Positions 10,436-22,634 of a stretch of DNA of 64,000 bases are shown in pieces; position 1 is the first letter of the stretch, and each line of letters begins with the position of its first letter. The translations under genes and the position numbers were made by a program. The stretch is from Acanthacorydalis orientalis. Its lineage: Eukaryota; Arthropoda; Insecta; Megaloptera; Corydalidae. The DNA lies in NCBI GenBank assembly GCA_034766995.1, contig CM068315.1:35234693-35298692 (forward strand). Reading direction: 5' to 3'. Below the pieces are notes generated by a model, which ran no database searches, was not told the origin of the DNA, and worked only from the letters and a program-made list of their open reading frames with translations.

Positions 10436-10540
10436 ATATATATATATATATATATATACATATGTATGTATGTATGTATATATAGAAAGAGGGGGGGAGA
10501 GAGAGGGAGAGATAGACGGAGGGAGAGATAGACGGAGGGT
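10436..10540. repeat. (TA)n(TATG)n plus purine-rich tandem repeat
   Basis: TA/TATG run followed by G- and GA-rich DNA with the unit gagagatagacggaggg twice (about 10506-10540). Confidence 0.85.
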
Positions 10541-11110
10541 GATAGAGGCATTCACAAAATTTTCCAAAAAACTTATACAATAAATGCAAAACGAACAAAA
10601 AAGTTTTTATAGTGAAGTGGCTTCTATATTTCTTCAAAGGAACATAGAATTTTTTTCTCATAATTTAAATGTATTTTTATGCTCATTTTACAAGTAGACT
10701 AGTATTTTACCTCAAATCACGATTTAAAAGACAGATTGTAATTAAAGAAATATAAATAAACAAGAAATATGTTCTTTTAAAAAACAAGTTTCAACTTAAC
10801 AATATATATATTCAACTTGACAAGAAAAGTGAACAGATAAATAATTACAAAAAACATCAATTTCATACGAACAAAATGTTCTTACAATTGCAATTTTGAG
10901 GCTTGCCTAACTAAATCAGTAAATAATGAATACTTAACAATTTTACAATTCAATAAAATCAATATTTTAAATGAAACGATTAATACATATCAACACAACA
11001 GTAAATTAAGTATATAAAAATTTTAACTTGTACAATCTAAAAGTTTATATACAACTGCATTATGTTTATTAAATAAAAATAATACATTAAAGTAAATTAA
11101 ATTAAAATAA
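10541..11110. other. No gene seen
   Basis: Very AT-rich. On the plus strand it would lie inside the putative first intron of the acyltransferase gene. Confidence 0.35.
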
Positions 11111-11114
11111 ATAC

Positions 11115-11420
11115 CTTTGTTTAGCTAATGGAGACGTTTGAATCAGGTTATTTGGAATGGATGTAAATGTAACACTCTTTGACAACTTTTTATTTTTGAA
11201 AAAGTTGGCATAAAACAATTTATAACGACTCCTGTACGAGCACGAGATAGTTCAGTACAGCATAGAATAAACCGCTTATCTATTTTTCACATATATTAAT
11301 TATGTTTATAGCCATAGATAAAGACTCGACAAGCGAAGTTGTTTACAAAAAAATTTTAATTCATTGTGAAGTGAGTCAAACATAATATCGCATTCACTAA
11401 TGCGTTCGTCGCAGTTGTGC
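11115..11420 (-). promoter_or_regulatory. Possible 5' untranslated exon/promoter of the acyltransferase gene
   Basis: The coding ATG sits directly after a splice acceptor, so a leader exon must lie upstream (higher coordinates). On the minus strand AACAAAG|GTATTT at 11115/11114 is a good donor, and the 200-400 bp beyond it is less AT-rich than its surroundings. The start site is not visible, and other donors between 8.3 and 12 kb are possible. Confidence 0.2.
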
Positions 11421-12100
11421 TCAGTTGAACTGACCGAAACTACATTTTAGGTTAGCAGAGAAATGTATGACAGATAGAATTATAAAACTGTACATGTACG
11501 AGACCTCGTGCGTATCCTCGCTTGATCATTGAAAGACCAGAATAGTATTCATAGCTGTGTCAGCGTGTAATATGTTTCCCAGTTTATTTAACATTCACGA
11601 TATTTCAGCGTTCAAGTTTATGTTTACAATGAACACTGTACAATCTTGATTATCGACTGAATCATTTCCTAATTAAACTGGGTTCTTTCTACTGTGTGAT
11701 ATCTGATTTTGTGAGGTTAAAAGAATATTAAGAAGCATGTGATTTTTAAATATTTATATATACTGTAAATAAAACATAATTATTGTTTTTGGTCGTTTAT
11801 ACGAAACCAATTTTATATTTAACAGCGATGTAAATATCCCCTTTAATTAATATTGAAGTAGTTACACCATAAAATATATTAAGCAATAAAGTGTAAATGT
11901 AAATGTAGTGTAAGTGTAAATTTGTTAGTTAATAATTGAATCAGTTTTTTGTGTAAACATTTACACCGAAGGAACAATGTATAAGTTTTTTTTGTCGAAG
12001 AACATTAGCGTTATTACTCATATTACATGTAACAAAGACCGGTGAAATAATACAAATTATATGTGAAAAGTATTTCACGAAAACTTGCTTAGTAATATTC
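11421..12100. other. Unassigned
   Basis: Moderately less AT-rich at 11400-11560; short gtgtaaatgtaaatg-type repeats at 11890-11930. Confidence 0.35.
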
Positions 12101-12103
12101 TAA

Positions 12104-12205
12104 AGCCTGGTTTACATTGGGATAGTAAGCAGTAGAGTACGACGATAGTGTCTTCTATCCCGTTTCTAGCATAATGTAAACATTTTGGGATAGTGAAACT
12201 GGAGT
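12104..12205. mobile_element. Partial copy of the Harbinger-like MITE terminus
   Basis: agcctggtttacattgggatagtaagcag repeats the end of the element that follows, and cataatgtaaacatt a little later is an inverted partial match. It lies head to tail just before the larger copy. Confidence 0.5.
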
Positions 12206-12210
12206 ACTAA

Positions 12211-12754
12211 GGGGTGGTTTACATTAGGGATAGTAAGTGGCAGAGTATACTCTGCCTACTTCTTCTCTAGACCTTCACCAGCATCTACAGTTTGGTCCGT
12301 TTACACAAAGCTAATGGTTTGGTAAAGAGTTTAGTTTCAAGTTTAAAACAACCAACCAACAACTTCCGTAAATAAAAACAAAACTGTTATTCGGTATTCT
12401 TCGTGATTTTCTGTAGCTAGTTCTCTTAGAATGCTAACAGACGCTCCTTGCGCGTTTGTTATTTTAATTTAGTTTTTTACCCATATTCTTTCTTTTCTAG
12501 TAGTTTCGTCCTCTGAAACTTATGTAACTTCATTCAACAAGGCACTTGTAATCGTTATTAAACACTTTCTTACAATAGCACGGTAACGACGACGTGCAAT
12601 ATTCATTGTAACAAACTTAAAATTAAACTGTTCTCTATCAAACCACTAACTTTGTGTGAAAGGACCAGACTGTAGATGCTGGTAGAGTAGAGAGGTCTAG
12701 GGAAAAAGTAGACTAGTATACTCTACCGTTTACTATCCTAATGTAAACCAGTCT
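12211..12754. mobile_element. Harbinger-like MITE with about 110-bp inverted repeats
   Basis: The ends are GGGGTGGTTTACATTAGG and, inverted, AGACTGGTTTACATTAGG. The arms continue through gatagtaa, agagtatact, agcatctacagt.tggtcc and cacaaag. A TAA triplet flanks both sides (12208-12210, 12755-12757), fitting the 3-bp TWA duplication of PIF/Harbinger. The 330-bp centre has no transposase. Confidence 0.65.
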
Positions 12755-12757
12755 TAA

Positions 12758-13117
12758 TTGTGATTTTATATTTCATATCTAGTACACAACAGATGTACGA
12801 TTGTGAAAACAGCTGATTTGTGCTAAGCATTAGTTACTTGTACATTATCGTTTAGAGTGAGATATTTTTCATACAAGTTTTGTTCTAATATAAATATTCA
12901 TATATTGTATATATTTTTTTCTATATATTTGTTAAGTTATCATTGACTCTTTATATTGAAGCTGTTAATTAATTTCAACTAATATTATTCTTCTCATTTT
13001 AATAGTGTGAATTAACAATGTCCAAAGTTTCATTGAATAAACCTGTTGCCTAGAGCAACAGAGCAAGAAAAATAATCAGGATTTGTTTATGATGATGTTA
13101 TGCATTTAAACTTGAGT
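12758..13117. other. No gene seen
   Basis: AT-rich, no signal. Confidence 0.4.
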
Positions 13118-13132
13118 GAATGTATATATATG

Positions 13133-13186
<54 letters not shown>
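13118..13186. repeat. (TA)n
   Basis: Long uninterrupted run after tatgttatat. Confidence 0.9.
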
Positions 13187-13189
<3 letters not shown>

Positions 13190-13626
13190 GTATACAATTG
13201 TGATTTATTCTGAGGAGTATCTAATTGCATTGTTAGAATTGCTTTGAAATTGATGAGGATGAATAATGCTTAATATTTTCTATATCACAACAATATTTAT
13301 TTACATATAAATAATGCATTCTCTTTATATTTATTGCACCACCACATATGTACACTACAACAAATCAACACACACTTAATTACTATTCTAGATGGTGACA
13401 CCAATCAGTATACTAAGTACAAATGTACCCAATACTCAACATGCATAAAGTAATATTTTTTAAAAATTGAATACAGAATAGATAGATGCATTCTTTAATT
13501 GCTTGAAAATGTCATTGGGAAACCATCGATTAATTATTGCTTCATTTAAAATATAAAATTAAATCTAATTGAAAGAAAGTGGTTGGGTAACAATTAGTGT
13601 GCAATTAAAAAGTTGAATAGTAAAAA

Positions 13627-13635
13627 TATATGTAC

Positions 13636-13682
<47 letters not shown>
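13627..13682. repeat. (TA)n(GA)n
   Basis: TA run joined to about 14 GA units. M3 starts just after it. Confidence 0.9.
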
Positions 13683-13683
<1 letters not shown>

Positions 13684-13684
13684 T

Positions 13685-13845
13685 TGATTCAATTTATGAT
13701 TCCGCATGAAAGTATTAAAAGGGAGTGCAGGGGTTAAGAAAAGTCATGTTATTTTTTATTTAGTATTTTAGTTCAGTACTAAAATACAATTGAACTAAAA
13801 TACTAAATGGGGGTAACATGTTTTTTTTAATTTTTAATAGAAAGA
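13685..13845 (+). mobile_element. Foldback MITE family M3, truncated copy
   Basis: Matches the reverse complement of 61850-62010: gcatgaaagtattaaaaggg, ggttaagaaaagtcatgtta, tttatttagtatttta, then the mirrored half (actaaaatactaaat, aacatgtttttttt). One outer end is missing. Confidence 0.6.
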
Positions 13846-14640
13846 AGAAAGAAAAGAAACCACTACAGGGAAAAACTTTCTAATTAATGAGTGATTCTGA
13901 AGAAAGTCGTGTTTATTGGGTCTATGTGTTGATAGAAAATTTACTTCAATGAGATAGTTTCCATGAAACATTTAGTCATTTTTGTCAAGTGAATCAATAA
14001 GTTCAATCATGAGTGAATCAAATTCTTTGACAAACTTCAATATAAAATACAGCCAGTTCAATCGAATTGATCAGTCGATTGTTGATACAATGCCGATTAA
14101 TCGTTTTGTGACGAAAACTGATTTTTAAAAACTTAAAAAATCAGAAAAAATAATAACTTCATTAATTGTACCAATGGAAAATATTCATTTTTTGATGAAG
14201 TTGTACCGTTCAAGGATAGAACTGAATCATAACTGATGTCAGAATCACAGAGAGATATTAAAATATAGGTTTTGTCTGGTGTTTCATATAATTTTGTGTA
14301 TTGTCGAAATAATATTTATCAAATTTCTTTTTGTAGTTTTACGGGTGAGTGAATAAAATTCATTTAATAATTCATTTCTGAAAATGAATTTCACTGTGTT
14401 TATTTAATGATTGAAATTAAAAAATTAACAATAAATAATTAACACACAGAAATACAAAATAGTGCTCAATTATTACTTTTTAGTAATTGTGTGTGAGTTT
14501 ATATGCATAAATAAATATGTATTCTTAAAAAAAATATATTTTTTTAATATCATACAACTGAATACAATTTTAACGAAATGAATAATATACGTTATTAAAC
14601 AATACTTTAACAATTTTTTATTATTCATATATGTGTACGA
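13846..14640. other. No gene seen
   Basis: AT-rich, no family-like frame. Confidence 0.4.

Positions 14641-14709
<69 letters not shown>
14641..14709. repeat. (TA)n
   Basis: Uninterrupted run of over 30 units. Confidence 0.9.
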
Positions 14710-14713
<4 letters not shown>

Positions 14714-14790
14714 AAGTAAATATATTTATATTTATCCACGATTTAAAATTAGATTCACTTCTAAAAATTGAAAACAAAATAAATCGTTAT

Positions 14791-14794
<4 letters not shown>

Positions 14795-14847
<53 letters not shown>
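14795..14847. repeat. (TA)n
   Basis: Uninterrupted run about 90 bp from the previous one. Confidence 0.9.
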
Positions 14848-14849
<2 letters not shown>

Positions 14850-14929
14850 ACAATTCATTCTTATAATTACACACTGTATCTAAACATAAAAACTCGGAAA
14901 TATACTTTTATATGGCATGTTATGTTAGA

Positions 14930-14937
14930 TGACGTCA
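14930..14937. promoter_or_regulatory. Perfect CRE octamer TGACGTCA
   Basis: A fourth perfect octamer, isolated, inside a short open frame at 14847-15116 that resembles no protein I know. Confidence 0.25.
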
Positions 14938-15414
14938 GAATTGAGGACCCTTCTATGTTCACTTCATATAGAAGCAATATTGCAGAAGCTATGCCAATAT
15001 TTGCATTAGAAATGCAGGGAAACACTTATATAGCGCATCTATATCTATGCAGCAGTTGGATTGATTACTGCTTGTACGACGAAATACTCGCTAAGAATGT
15101 AACATGTATTATGTAACCGTACTCTCTGCATCATCACGGTCCGTAAATAATTTATCTGAGTTGACTGAAGTCAATTTGAGATGTTTTTAATTGAATTCCG
15201 TAAATTGATTATATGTATATGTATATATATCGTACTATTTCTTAGCCAGTATTTGATAGATTGAATCCATTTTGACGAGATTGTACAAATATTTGAATAC
15301 AATACAACTATTTGTCAATAAAATAAAACTAATAATCAAGAATATGTAAGGCTATAAAGAGACAAGAGTAGTAATAACATATTTTTTTATTAAAATATGA
15401 TGTATTAAGTGTAA

Positions 15415-15785
15415 AAATAATTTTGTGTTTTTAAATTGAATAAATCATAACTCTGTAAAAATTAAAATATTTCCTCGTCGTTTTAGAAGTGACAACTGTA
15501 ACAATTAAAAACAACAGTGCTCGTTGTGGTACCGCAACAACTAGAGTTCCCTGTTGCTGTACAAGAGGGAACGATTTGTAGAATAGAAAGTCTAATTTAA
15601 AGCGCTCGGGCGTTCGTTATTCGGTGACCCTTAATTACAGCAGTTATGTAGAGTAAAAGCGTAGGAGGGGAAAAAGACATTGTTGCACTACCGCAATTTG
15701 CTATACGATATGAAGCACTGTATATCTTGGTCAATCAGATGGTATAACTTCACAAAACTGTAATGAACACGATGGCGATCGAAAA
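15415..15785 (+). mobile_element. Mariner family B 5' end, copy B9, split by an insertion
   Basis: 15415-15510 matches the family B left end (TTAAGTGTAAAAATAATTTTG, then aaatcataactctg and attaaaatatttcctcgtcg). The match resumes at about 15708-15785 (atatcttggtcaatcag, gtaatgaacacgatggcg). The roughly 195 bp between is a foreign insertion. The copy ends where mariner A1 begins shortly after. Confidence 0.6.
15513..15706. other. Unclassified insertion inside mariner B9
   Basis: This segment interrupts the family B leader and is clearly richer in G+C than its flanks (ctcgttgtggtaccgcaaca, gcgctcgggcgttcg). Weakly related motifs near its ends (gtggtaccgcaac and actaccgcaattt) are in direct rather than inverted orientation. 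No coding potential is seen. Confidence 0.4.
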
Positions 15786-15817
15786 TACCGTACGGGGGCA
15801 TGTCAAGTGCAAAGGGT

Positions 15818-16225
15818 TAATTTTACTTCAAATTGAGCTATTGAATTAAAGATAGAAAAAGAAAATAAGAACAATTTTTTGTATGAGTTCAAAACGAGCG
15901 GTAAAGCAGCAGAAATTGCTTGTAAACTAAACGATGCTTTCTGTGTGGATACTACTTCCATGGAATGTATGGTGCAATGGTGGTTCCAAAATTTTCGTGC
16001 TGTAGACGAGAGCATTGAAAATGAAGTAGGTCGCAGGTGTCCTTCAGTTTATAAGGACCAACTGAAGGCGTCAGTTGAATCAGAACCCCTCATAACATTT
16101 CGAAAGCTTGCATAAAAATTAGGCGCTAGTAATCTAATAGTTCTGAACCACTTAAAACAGCTAAAAAAATCAAATGTATATGAATGTAAAGATCATAAAC
16201 GGAAATTATTTTTCTACCTACCTAA
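15818..16225 (+). mobile_element. Mariner family A, DNA-binding-half MITE (A1), 5' truncated
   Basis: An open frame at 15879-16115 encodes the N-terminal DNA-binding half of a mariner transposase (LYEFKTSGKAAEIACKLNDA, WWFQNFRAVDESIENE, KDQLKASVESEP, FRKLA). After LNHLKQLKKSN the sequence jumps to the 3' terminus (tttctacctacctaa, ending at 16225, then TA). The catalytic domain is absent. The left terminal repeat is missing. Confidence 0.75.
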
Positions 16226-17233
16226 TAAATATGTATTTGTATAATTTTTGTAAATACTACTTTCTATTAAAACGCAAACCAACATTTTTTTATCGTTTTC
16301 TCTGTGAAAAACTGCATCTTGTCTTATAATCGAGGTTACAAAAATCCATTTTGCTTTATTTCTTTGGAAAAAAACTGTAATTGTAATTAAACTGTAATGT
16401 CGTTTATATTCGAGCAAATATCGTACTTTCTACGTTTCAATAATCTTAAGTGCTCCTAAAGATCTATTTGTTCTTACATGAAACACCTTCATCAAAAAAG
16501 TGTAAAATCACTAATACAAGTAATACAAATCATCTGATTTTATACTAATTTCATAAACGATTTAGCGGGTTCTTCTTGTTAATAAAGAACAGTAATATAA
16601 TAAGATCTGACATTTATATAGAAATTTAGTTTATACATTTATATATAAATTAAAAACATAATCAAAGCTGATAAAATAAACTTTTATATGCAGTCAAAGC
16701 AATAAACTTCAATGACAGTTTATCTTTTCGATCAAACCTGAAAACCACTTATAATCGCTCGTATCCGTGATCAAAAGCTCTACATTTTTTCCAGTGCGTT
16801 CTATTTAAAATCAAAGCAGAATACGTAGAACACAAAACAGGAAATTTTATTTCTGTCTGAACGAAGTTACACCGCAGCGAATCCAATTCGAAAATTATGA
16901 AATGCTACTATACTAGTCGACAACAAACTCAATTATAAACCTTCCACCTCAAAGAGGTTTCTCTCGAACACAATCAAAGTGAAATGCATATCCATTTGTC
17001 TATCTTCTTGATATCGTTACATACGTACATATATATTGTATTGATAAAGTACGATGAAAATACATTGATCATTGCAGACGAGACGACGCGACTCGTATTT
17101 AACAATTCTGTGTCTTTGATATTGTTTTAGACGTACAATGTGAAGGCACTTACTTTGATATCGAGACAGTTGTAATGAAAGCATTGTTAGAATAAATACT
17201 TTGTACATAAATAAACTATAATGTTTATAAGTA
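16226..17233. other. No gene seen
   Basis: Only short frames without motifs. Confidence 0.4.
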
Positions 17234-17267
17234 ATTTATATATATATATATATATATATATACATAC
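17234..17267. repeat. (TA)n left of the hAT-like MITE
   Basis: Ends tacatac|cagagg. Confidence 0.85.
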
Positions 17268-17403
17268 CAGAGGTGAGCAACTTCTTATATAATAAGAGCC
17301 ACATATAATACTTTTTATATATTTTTGAATGTACAAGAGCCACAGAAAATTGTATTTATAAATAATGAAAAATACAACGATATAGTAGTCTTACTCACCA
17401 AAG
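17268..17403. mobile_element. Possible hAT-like MITE
   Basis: The left end CAGAGGTGAGCAACTTC resembles hAT termini (CAGnGGTGnnCAA). The right end is a partial inverse (actcaccaaag). The inside repeats agagccaca. No convincing 8-bp duplication is seen. Its right end coincides with the truncation of mariner C1. Confidence 0.35.
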
Positions 17404-18584
17404 CATAATATGTTTAATCTCTACATACATTTGTCCCAACGGGAAACAAGTTTGTTTATTCTTACAAGATAGAATTTCGGAGTGCTGGAATTAAAGAATT
17501 CATCAAAAGCGCTTTGAGATGATGCCTGATTTTTGAAAACCTTTTCTCGTAGGAAATTACTCAAATGTTAAAAAAATAATAATCTGTCGAAGATAGGTCC
17601 GGAGAATAAAGTGGGTTAGGTAACGTTTCATAACCCAGTTCATTTAATTTTTTTAAAATCATTTATGAGACGTATGGTCGGACGTTATCATGAAGAAAAA
17701 TTGGTCCTCTTCAATTGATTAATGCTGGTCATAAACGATGCAACTTCTCATGCATTTTTTTCAATTTCCTGACAATATTTTTCTGCTGTTATTGTTTCAG
17801 CAGGATTTAAGAAGTTTTAGTGAATGATGCCACTTACCGATTACCAAACAGTGACCATAATCTTTTTTTCATAAAGCTTCGGTTTATAAAACTGTTTTGG
17901 TGCTCCTCCTCGGTCTAACCATTGTGATGAACCTTTCCGATTGTTGTAGAGAATCCACTTTTCATCACATGTGATAATGCGATCAAGAAAGGGACCATTT
18001 TTGTTCCGCAAAAGAAGCGCAAAGAGACTTTGTATCACTAAATTTCTTGATGTTCGTTTAGTTAATATGGCACCCATTTATCCAGCTTTTTTGTCTTTCC
18101 AATTAGGTTTAAATGTCAAACAACTGTTGAATGATCAACATTGACTTCTTCTGCCACCTCTCGAGTTGTCTTAGGTGGGTCCGCTTCAATAGTAGTTCTT
18201 AAATCGTTATTGTCTATAACGTAATGACGTCCACGACCCTCTTTATCATCAAGGTTATCGTTTCCATTACGACATTTTTCGAACCAGTGTTGAGCTGTAC
18301 GTTCACTAATTGACTTTTCGCCAAAATAAACTTGATATTTCAAGCAGTTTCTGTTGCTTTATGTTCCAATTTAAATTCATACAACAAAATCGTGTAAATT
18401 TGCTTGTTTATATGACTAATTTAAGAGGTTATATCTAAAAATAGTAAAAAATGAAAACAATAAACATAAGCTGAAATCAGTAGTGTTTATTACATTGTTT
18501 ACTATAACAAAAGATAACGGTAACTAGAAAAATCGGCGCCAAACTTAAAATGATAAAACCGCAATTATGTCTGCACCAACGTAA
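17404..18584 (-). mobile_element. Mariner family C, 3' truncated (C1)
   Basis: The 5' terminus on the minus strand is at 18584 (ttacgttggtgcagacataa), followed by TA at 18585-18586 on the plus strand. The 3' terminal repeat is missing, and the match ends near 17404 where a hAT-like MITE begins. Confidence 0.78.
17410..18410 (-). pseudogene. Mariner transposase pseudogene, cecropia/Hsmar1-like (C1)
   Basis: Minus strand. 18343-18116 reads GEKSISERTAQHWFEKCRNG, then NNDLRTTIEADPPKTTREVA. 18077-17841 carries RNKNGPFLDRIITCDEKWIL with the first Asp. Later segments in shifted frames hold the second Asp region (FFMITSDHTSH, equivalent to LHDNVRPHVSQM) and the third (YSPDLSSTDYYF). It ends INKLVSRWDKCM and a stop. 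Frameshifts break it into at least four pieces. Confidence 0.8.
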
Positions 18585-18984
18585 TATTTCATTTTTAATT
18601 GAATATTAATATATATTATTATTATTATTACATATGTTTACAATAATACCGAGTATTGTAGTATAACAACATTTAAATGTATTTACACAGAACAATTACA
18701 ATAATATATACCTGTGTAAATCGTTTGTCGTGTTAAAATTCATGAAAATTTAACTGCATATTGTTGGTTCTCAACACAAACATTTAGAGATCATGCAATC
18801 TGTCGCGTATAATTGAACAGTCTATTATACTAGTAAATAGTGAATACGTTGTGAATGAATGAATTGCAAATTGTAAATAAAAACAGTTTAAAGTGCACTG
18901 AACCTACAATTATATTACGACACAAGCAGATTTTATACACTTTTAGACTTATATGAAAGGAATGAAAATATGAAATTAAAATGA

Positions 18985-19165
18985 ACTTTTTTTATAATTG
19001 AAATAAATTGTTAATTTGGTCTTCTGAGCAACAATACCATCGAAATGCACATAAGAAATAATCAAAAATGATCAATAAGCATTTATTGAACGTTTTTGAT
19101 CAGTTAAAAAAATGATAAAGTTTGTGTGATGAGTGAAAAATTCATTTGTAAAAGTAATATTGTGA
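18985..19165 (+). repeat. Foldback repeat family M1, single arm
   Basis: Shows the arm core: accatcgaaatgcacataag, gaaataatcaaaaatgatca, ttattgaacgtttttgatca, gtgatgagtgaaaaattcat, ttgtaaaag. Confidence 0.55.
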
Positions 19166-19310
19166 TAAAAGGTAAAATTAAATCATTGTAGTTATTGTTT
19201 ATATATATTTAAGACATTGTAAATTTGTAGTAAGATATCTAAAAATTTCTTGTGTAGTAATTTATTTTTATGTCCTATAGACTTAATTGTTGTGAAGTCA
19301 CAAGTTATAG

Positions 19311-19434
<124 letters not shown>

Positions 19435-19689
19435 CGCATATATAAACTATCAACGAAATATAAACCAAACTAGACAGTCATTAGAATAATTTCCCATAAA
19501 TATGGATAACTAATATTCTTTTCAAATGTACTCTGCAGTTCATACACTTGTATAAGAAATTACTGTTTTCCGATATTTTCATAGCACATCAAAAGCTGCG
19601 AAATATGACGCAATTCATAAACATTTCCTCGTTCTTTGCTTCAAAGCGAATATAGAATTTCATAGTATGAAGCTGGTAAAAAAAGTAAC

Positions 19690-19965
19690 GACATCTCGGG
19701 GTTGACTGATCGTCGAGGGAAAACGTGCTATAGGTTGAATAGTCCGTCTACCTACCATCCGCCTCCGTCTTTAGCCGGGAGGCAGTTCAAAGGGAAACTA
19801 GTCGGCCGGAATCAAACGCCTGCAGTGCAAATAAATTGCCAATCAACTTGTCTCTGTACACGCTTTCTAACGGCTTCGTATATGCTCGCCACATACAGGT
19901 CTCTACCTCAAAGACACAGTTGCAATAATCAAAGTTTGTATCATATCGGCGCGCGCTAATGTGTT
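19690..19965. other. GC-richer unassigned segment
   Basis: Locally richer in G+C than its flanks (ctagtcggccggaatcaaac, catatcggcgcgcgctaatg). A plus-strand frame of 85 codons (19702-19959) has no recognisable motif. Could be a regulatory or leader exon region. Confidence 0.25.
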
Positions 19966-20700
19966 TCTTTAAATAAGTTTCATAGTGAACGTACCTTTAA
20001 TTTGGAACAGTTCAAATAGTTATGATAACGTCTTGTAATAAGGATTATATTTATTGAAACGAGCGCACTAAATTTTAATAATACAGCTATGTAGAGACAC
20101 TGATGCTTTTTCGCATTTATATTTATACAAGTCGTATAAAAATATCGTTGCTTCATTTTTTCTCATTTGCGTTCACTCGAAATTGAATAAAACAACATGT
20201 TTCCTTAACTATAAGTTATTTTAATTTGAGTAAACCGTAGAATATTTTTTACTATACTAATCAATATTTTTCAATCTGAAATAATATCCTTAAATCAAAA
20301 TAAACTAAATTTGAATTTGTATAATGGAGACTTTTTTTTATATTTACTTATAAAATGGAAAATTTGGATTTTTATTTATATACAAGGGATAACTGAAAAG
20401 TTTTCCGCATGACTGAATGTCTTGTTGTTGTAATAAGTTAAAGATTATTATAAAAAATATTTTTCATTCTTAATAATGAATATGCTTTTTATCTTTTTCT
20501 ACTGTATTTAAACTACGATGGGTAGCTGAATGTTCTGCTCAGGATTTTTTAATAATTATTGACTCTTTAAGGATATTATGATGAAAGAAAAAAAAGAAGG
20601 AAGCTTGAGAAAAACAGCTTTTCAAATGGTGAATTTATTTTCTCTTTAATATATATTTCTACCAGTGTGACAAGTTCTTTATTTTGTCAATGAAGAAATC
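19966..20700. other. Unassigned; possible mariner terminus at about 20388
   Basis: agggataactgaaaagtttt followed by ccgcatgac resembles the ends of some mariners, but no partner end or transposase was found. Confidence 0.25.
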
Positions 20701-21034
20701 TAGTATTTTTTCATAAATGAATTCTTTTTTCAGCCCACAAACGATAAAAAAATTCTAGTCAAAAATGTTGAATAAGTTATTGTTATATACTTTCGTTTAT
20801 AACTTGTGTCTAATTGAACTTGTGACTAGTAAATTGACTTACATTTCAAAGTTATTTTTTAAAAAAGTAAAATATTTAAAACATTCAATTGAGTAGTAAT
20901 TATTTTTCCAGCATATTTTTTTTCTTTCAGAATACTTTTTAATTAAATAATCAATTCAATGTTCAGAAAGAAATTGTTCATTCTATATTGAGCTGTGTAG
21001 ATTTCGATGGCGAGTGCAGAAGATTCAGAACAAT

Positions 21035-21420
21035 TCAAACCAAAATAGTCAATGAATGATTAATAATATTTTGGTTATGCATATCGATCGGAATTCTATC
21101 AATTTCATAGCAGTAAGATACAGAAAAATCTAAATTTGATTTGAACAGCGATTTCAAGATCTTCAGAACGCCAAGATATAGGTAGAATATATGTAGAAAC
21201 ATTTCATCTTTCTGTACCTTGGAAAGAAATATTTTCGTTCTGTGCATAATATTTTTCTGTACCTTAGCACTCTAAAGATAATGATAATACCACCGAAATG
21301 AGCGTAAGCAATAGTCAAAAATGAGTAATAATAATTTATTAAACGTTTTTGACTAGAAACATTTTTGTAGTTTGTGAAGTGAAAAAAATATTCCTTTTGT
21401 GAAAATGTAGTGTGTTCTTT
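21035..21420 (+). repeat. Foldback repeat family M1, both inner arms
   Basis: The left inner arm (ttttggttatgcatatcgat, gaattctatc, agatacagaaaaat) meets a short centre and then the right arm (ctgtaccttagcactctaaa, cgaaatgagcgtaagcaata, ttattaaacgtttttgacta, gtttgtgaagtg). A further weak left-arm piece lies at about 20715-20800. Confidence 0.5.
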
Positions 21421-21790
21421 TTTATTTATTTCTTCGTTAAAGTGAATTTGGCCTCAATTCCGAAAACTATAATTGTAAGCTCACAAATTGAACAGAATTC
21501 CTTGTATTTTAATTTGGATGTTGAAAAGCATGCATTTTACTTTTTTTACATCAACCACCTTCTATAAAAGGCTAATTAAAATACTTTTGTAACTATTTTT
21601 ATTCTAAAAATTAATCTCTACTGAAGAGATTGGTACTAAAAATTTAATGTAAAATAATTTTTGAATTTCAATATTACATTTTTAAAATTTTAACATTTTA
21701 CAATACAGTATAAAAGTCATATACTTTTCCTTAACTTTTGTATAAAAAAAAATATATAAAATCATTGAATATTATTTTCTTTGTAGTATA

Positions 21791-22608
21791 CGCGAGTCGT
21801 TTGATAAGTTTGGTATTTTTTATGATATAGTGCCACCATTTATATGGCAACGTCAAGGCAATCAAATATTACTTTTTAAATTAGCATAGGCGAAATTTCA
21901 ACCAAAAGCGACGCGTTGTTCACGTTTTACAGATGTTTGAAGCGAGCATTATAGCAGTTTCCGCAGAAATGGAAAAAAAGAGCAGGCCTTTTTGCGTCGA
22001 TTCGTCACCGTGGATAAAACATGGATCCACCACTACACACCTGAGTCGAAGAAGCAGTTAAAGTAGTAAACAACTGGTGAAAATGCACCGAATTTGGCGA
22101 AGAACGTTTTGTCGACTGGGAAGGTGATGGCTACTGTTTGTTGGGGATTTCCAAGGAATCATCCTAATTGACTACTTAATGAAAGGAACAACGATAACAG
22201 AAGCCTATATACAACATTATTTGACCCTTTGAAAGAAGAGCTGAAACAAAAACGACCAAGATTGGAGCACAAAAAAGTGCTTTTTCACCAAGGTAACGCA
22301 CCGTGTCACAAATCGATCGTCTCAATAGCAAAATTGCACGAATTAGGCTTTGAATTAATTCCTCATCCACCCTATTCTCCCCCCGTGCGACTTATTTCTG
22401 TTCCCAAATTTGAAAATTTGGTTCGGTGGAAGAAATTCTCGACGAATGAGGATGCCATCGCCGCCATGAATCCGTATTTTGTAGAATCGCAGGTTCAAGG
22501 GTTTAGCGTTCAATGGAAACTGTGTTGAAAAATAAAATCTATTTTTTCCAAAAAACTGTGTTTAACTTACTTTTTTACCATTTTACCATACTTATCAAAC
22601 GCCCCACG
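21791..22608 (+). mobile_element. Mariner family D, catalytic-half copy (D2)
   Basis: 818 bp with termini CGCGAGTCGTTTGATAAGTT and cttatcaaacgccccacg, and TA at 21789-21790 and 22609-22610. It has the same missing N-terminal half and the same junction as D1. A (TA)n array starts right at the 3' duplication. Confidence 0.8.
21940..22527 (+). pseudogene. Mariner transposase catalytic-half pseudogene (D2)
   Basis: It reads LRRFVTVDKTWIHHYTPESK (first Asp present), SAGKVMATVCW-like, [34 protein letters not shown], then QGNAPCHKS where the second Asp has become Gly, HELGFELIPHPPYSPPVR where the third Asp is lost, then WKKFSTNEDAIAAMNPYF. Open piece 22229-22528. Two catalytic Asp codons are lost, so it is inactive. 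Confidence 0.77.
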
Positions 22609-22634
22609 TATATATATATATATATATATATATT
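22609..22634. repeat. (TA)n at the 3' end of mariner D2
   Basis: 13 units beginning at the TA duplication of D2. Confidence 0.9.
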
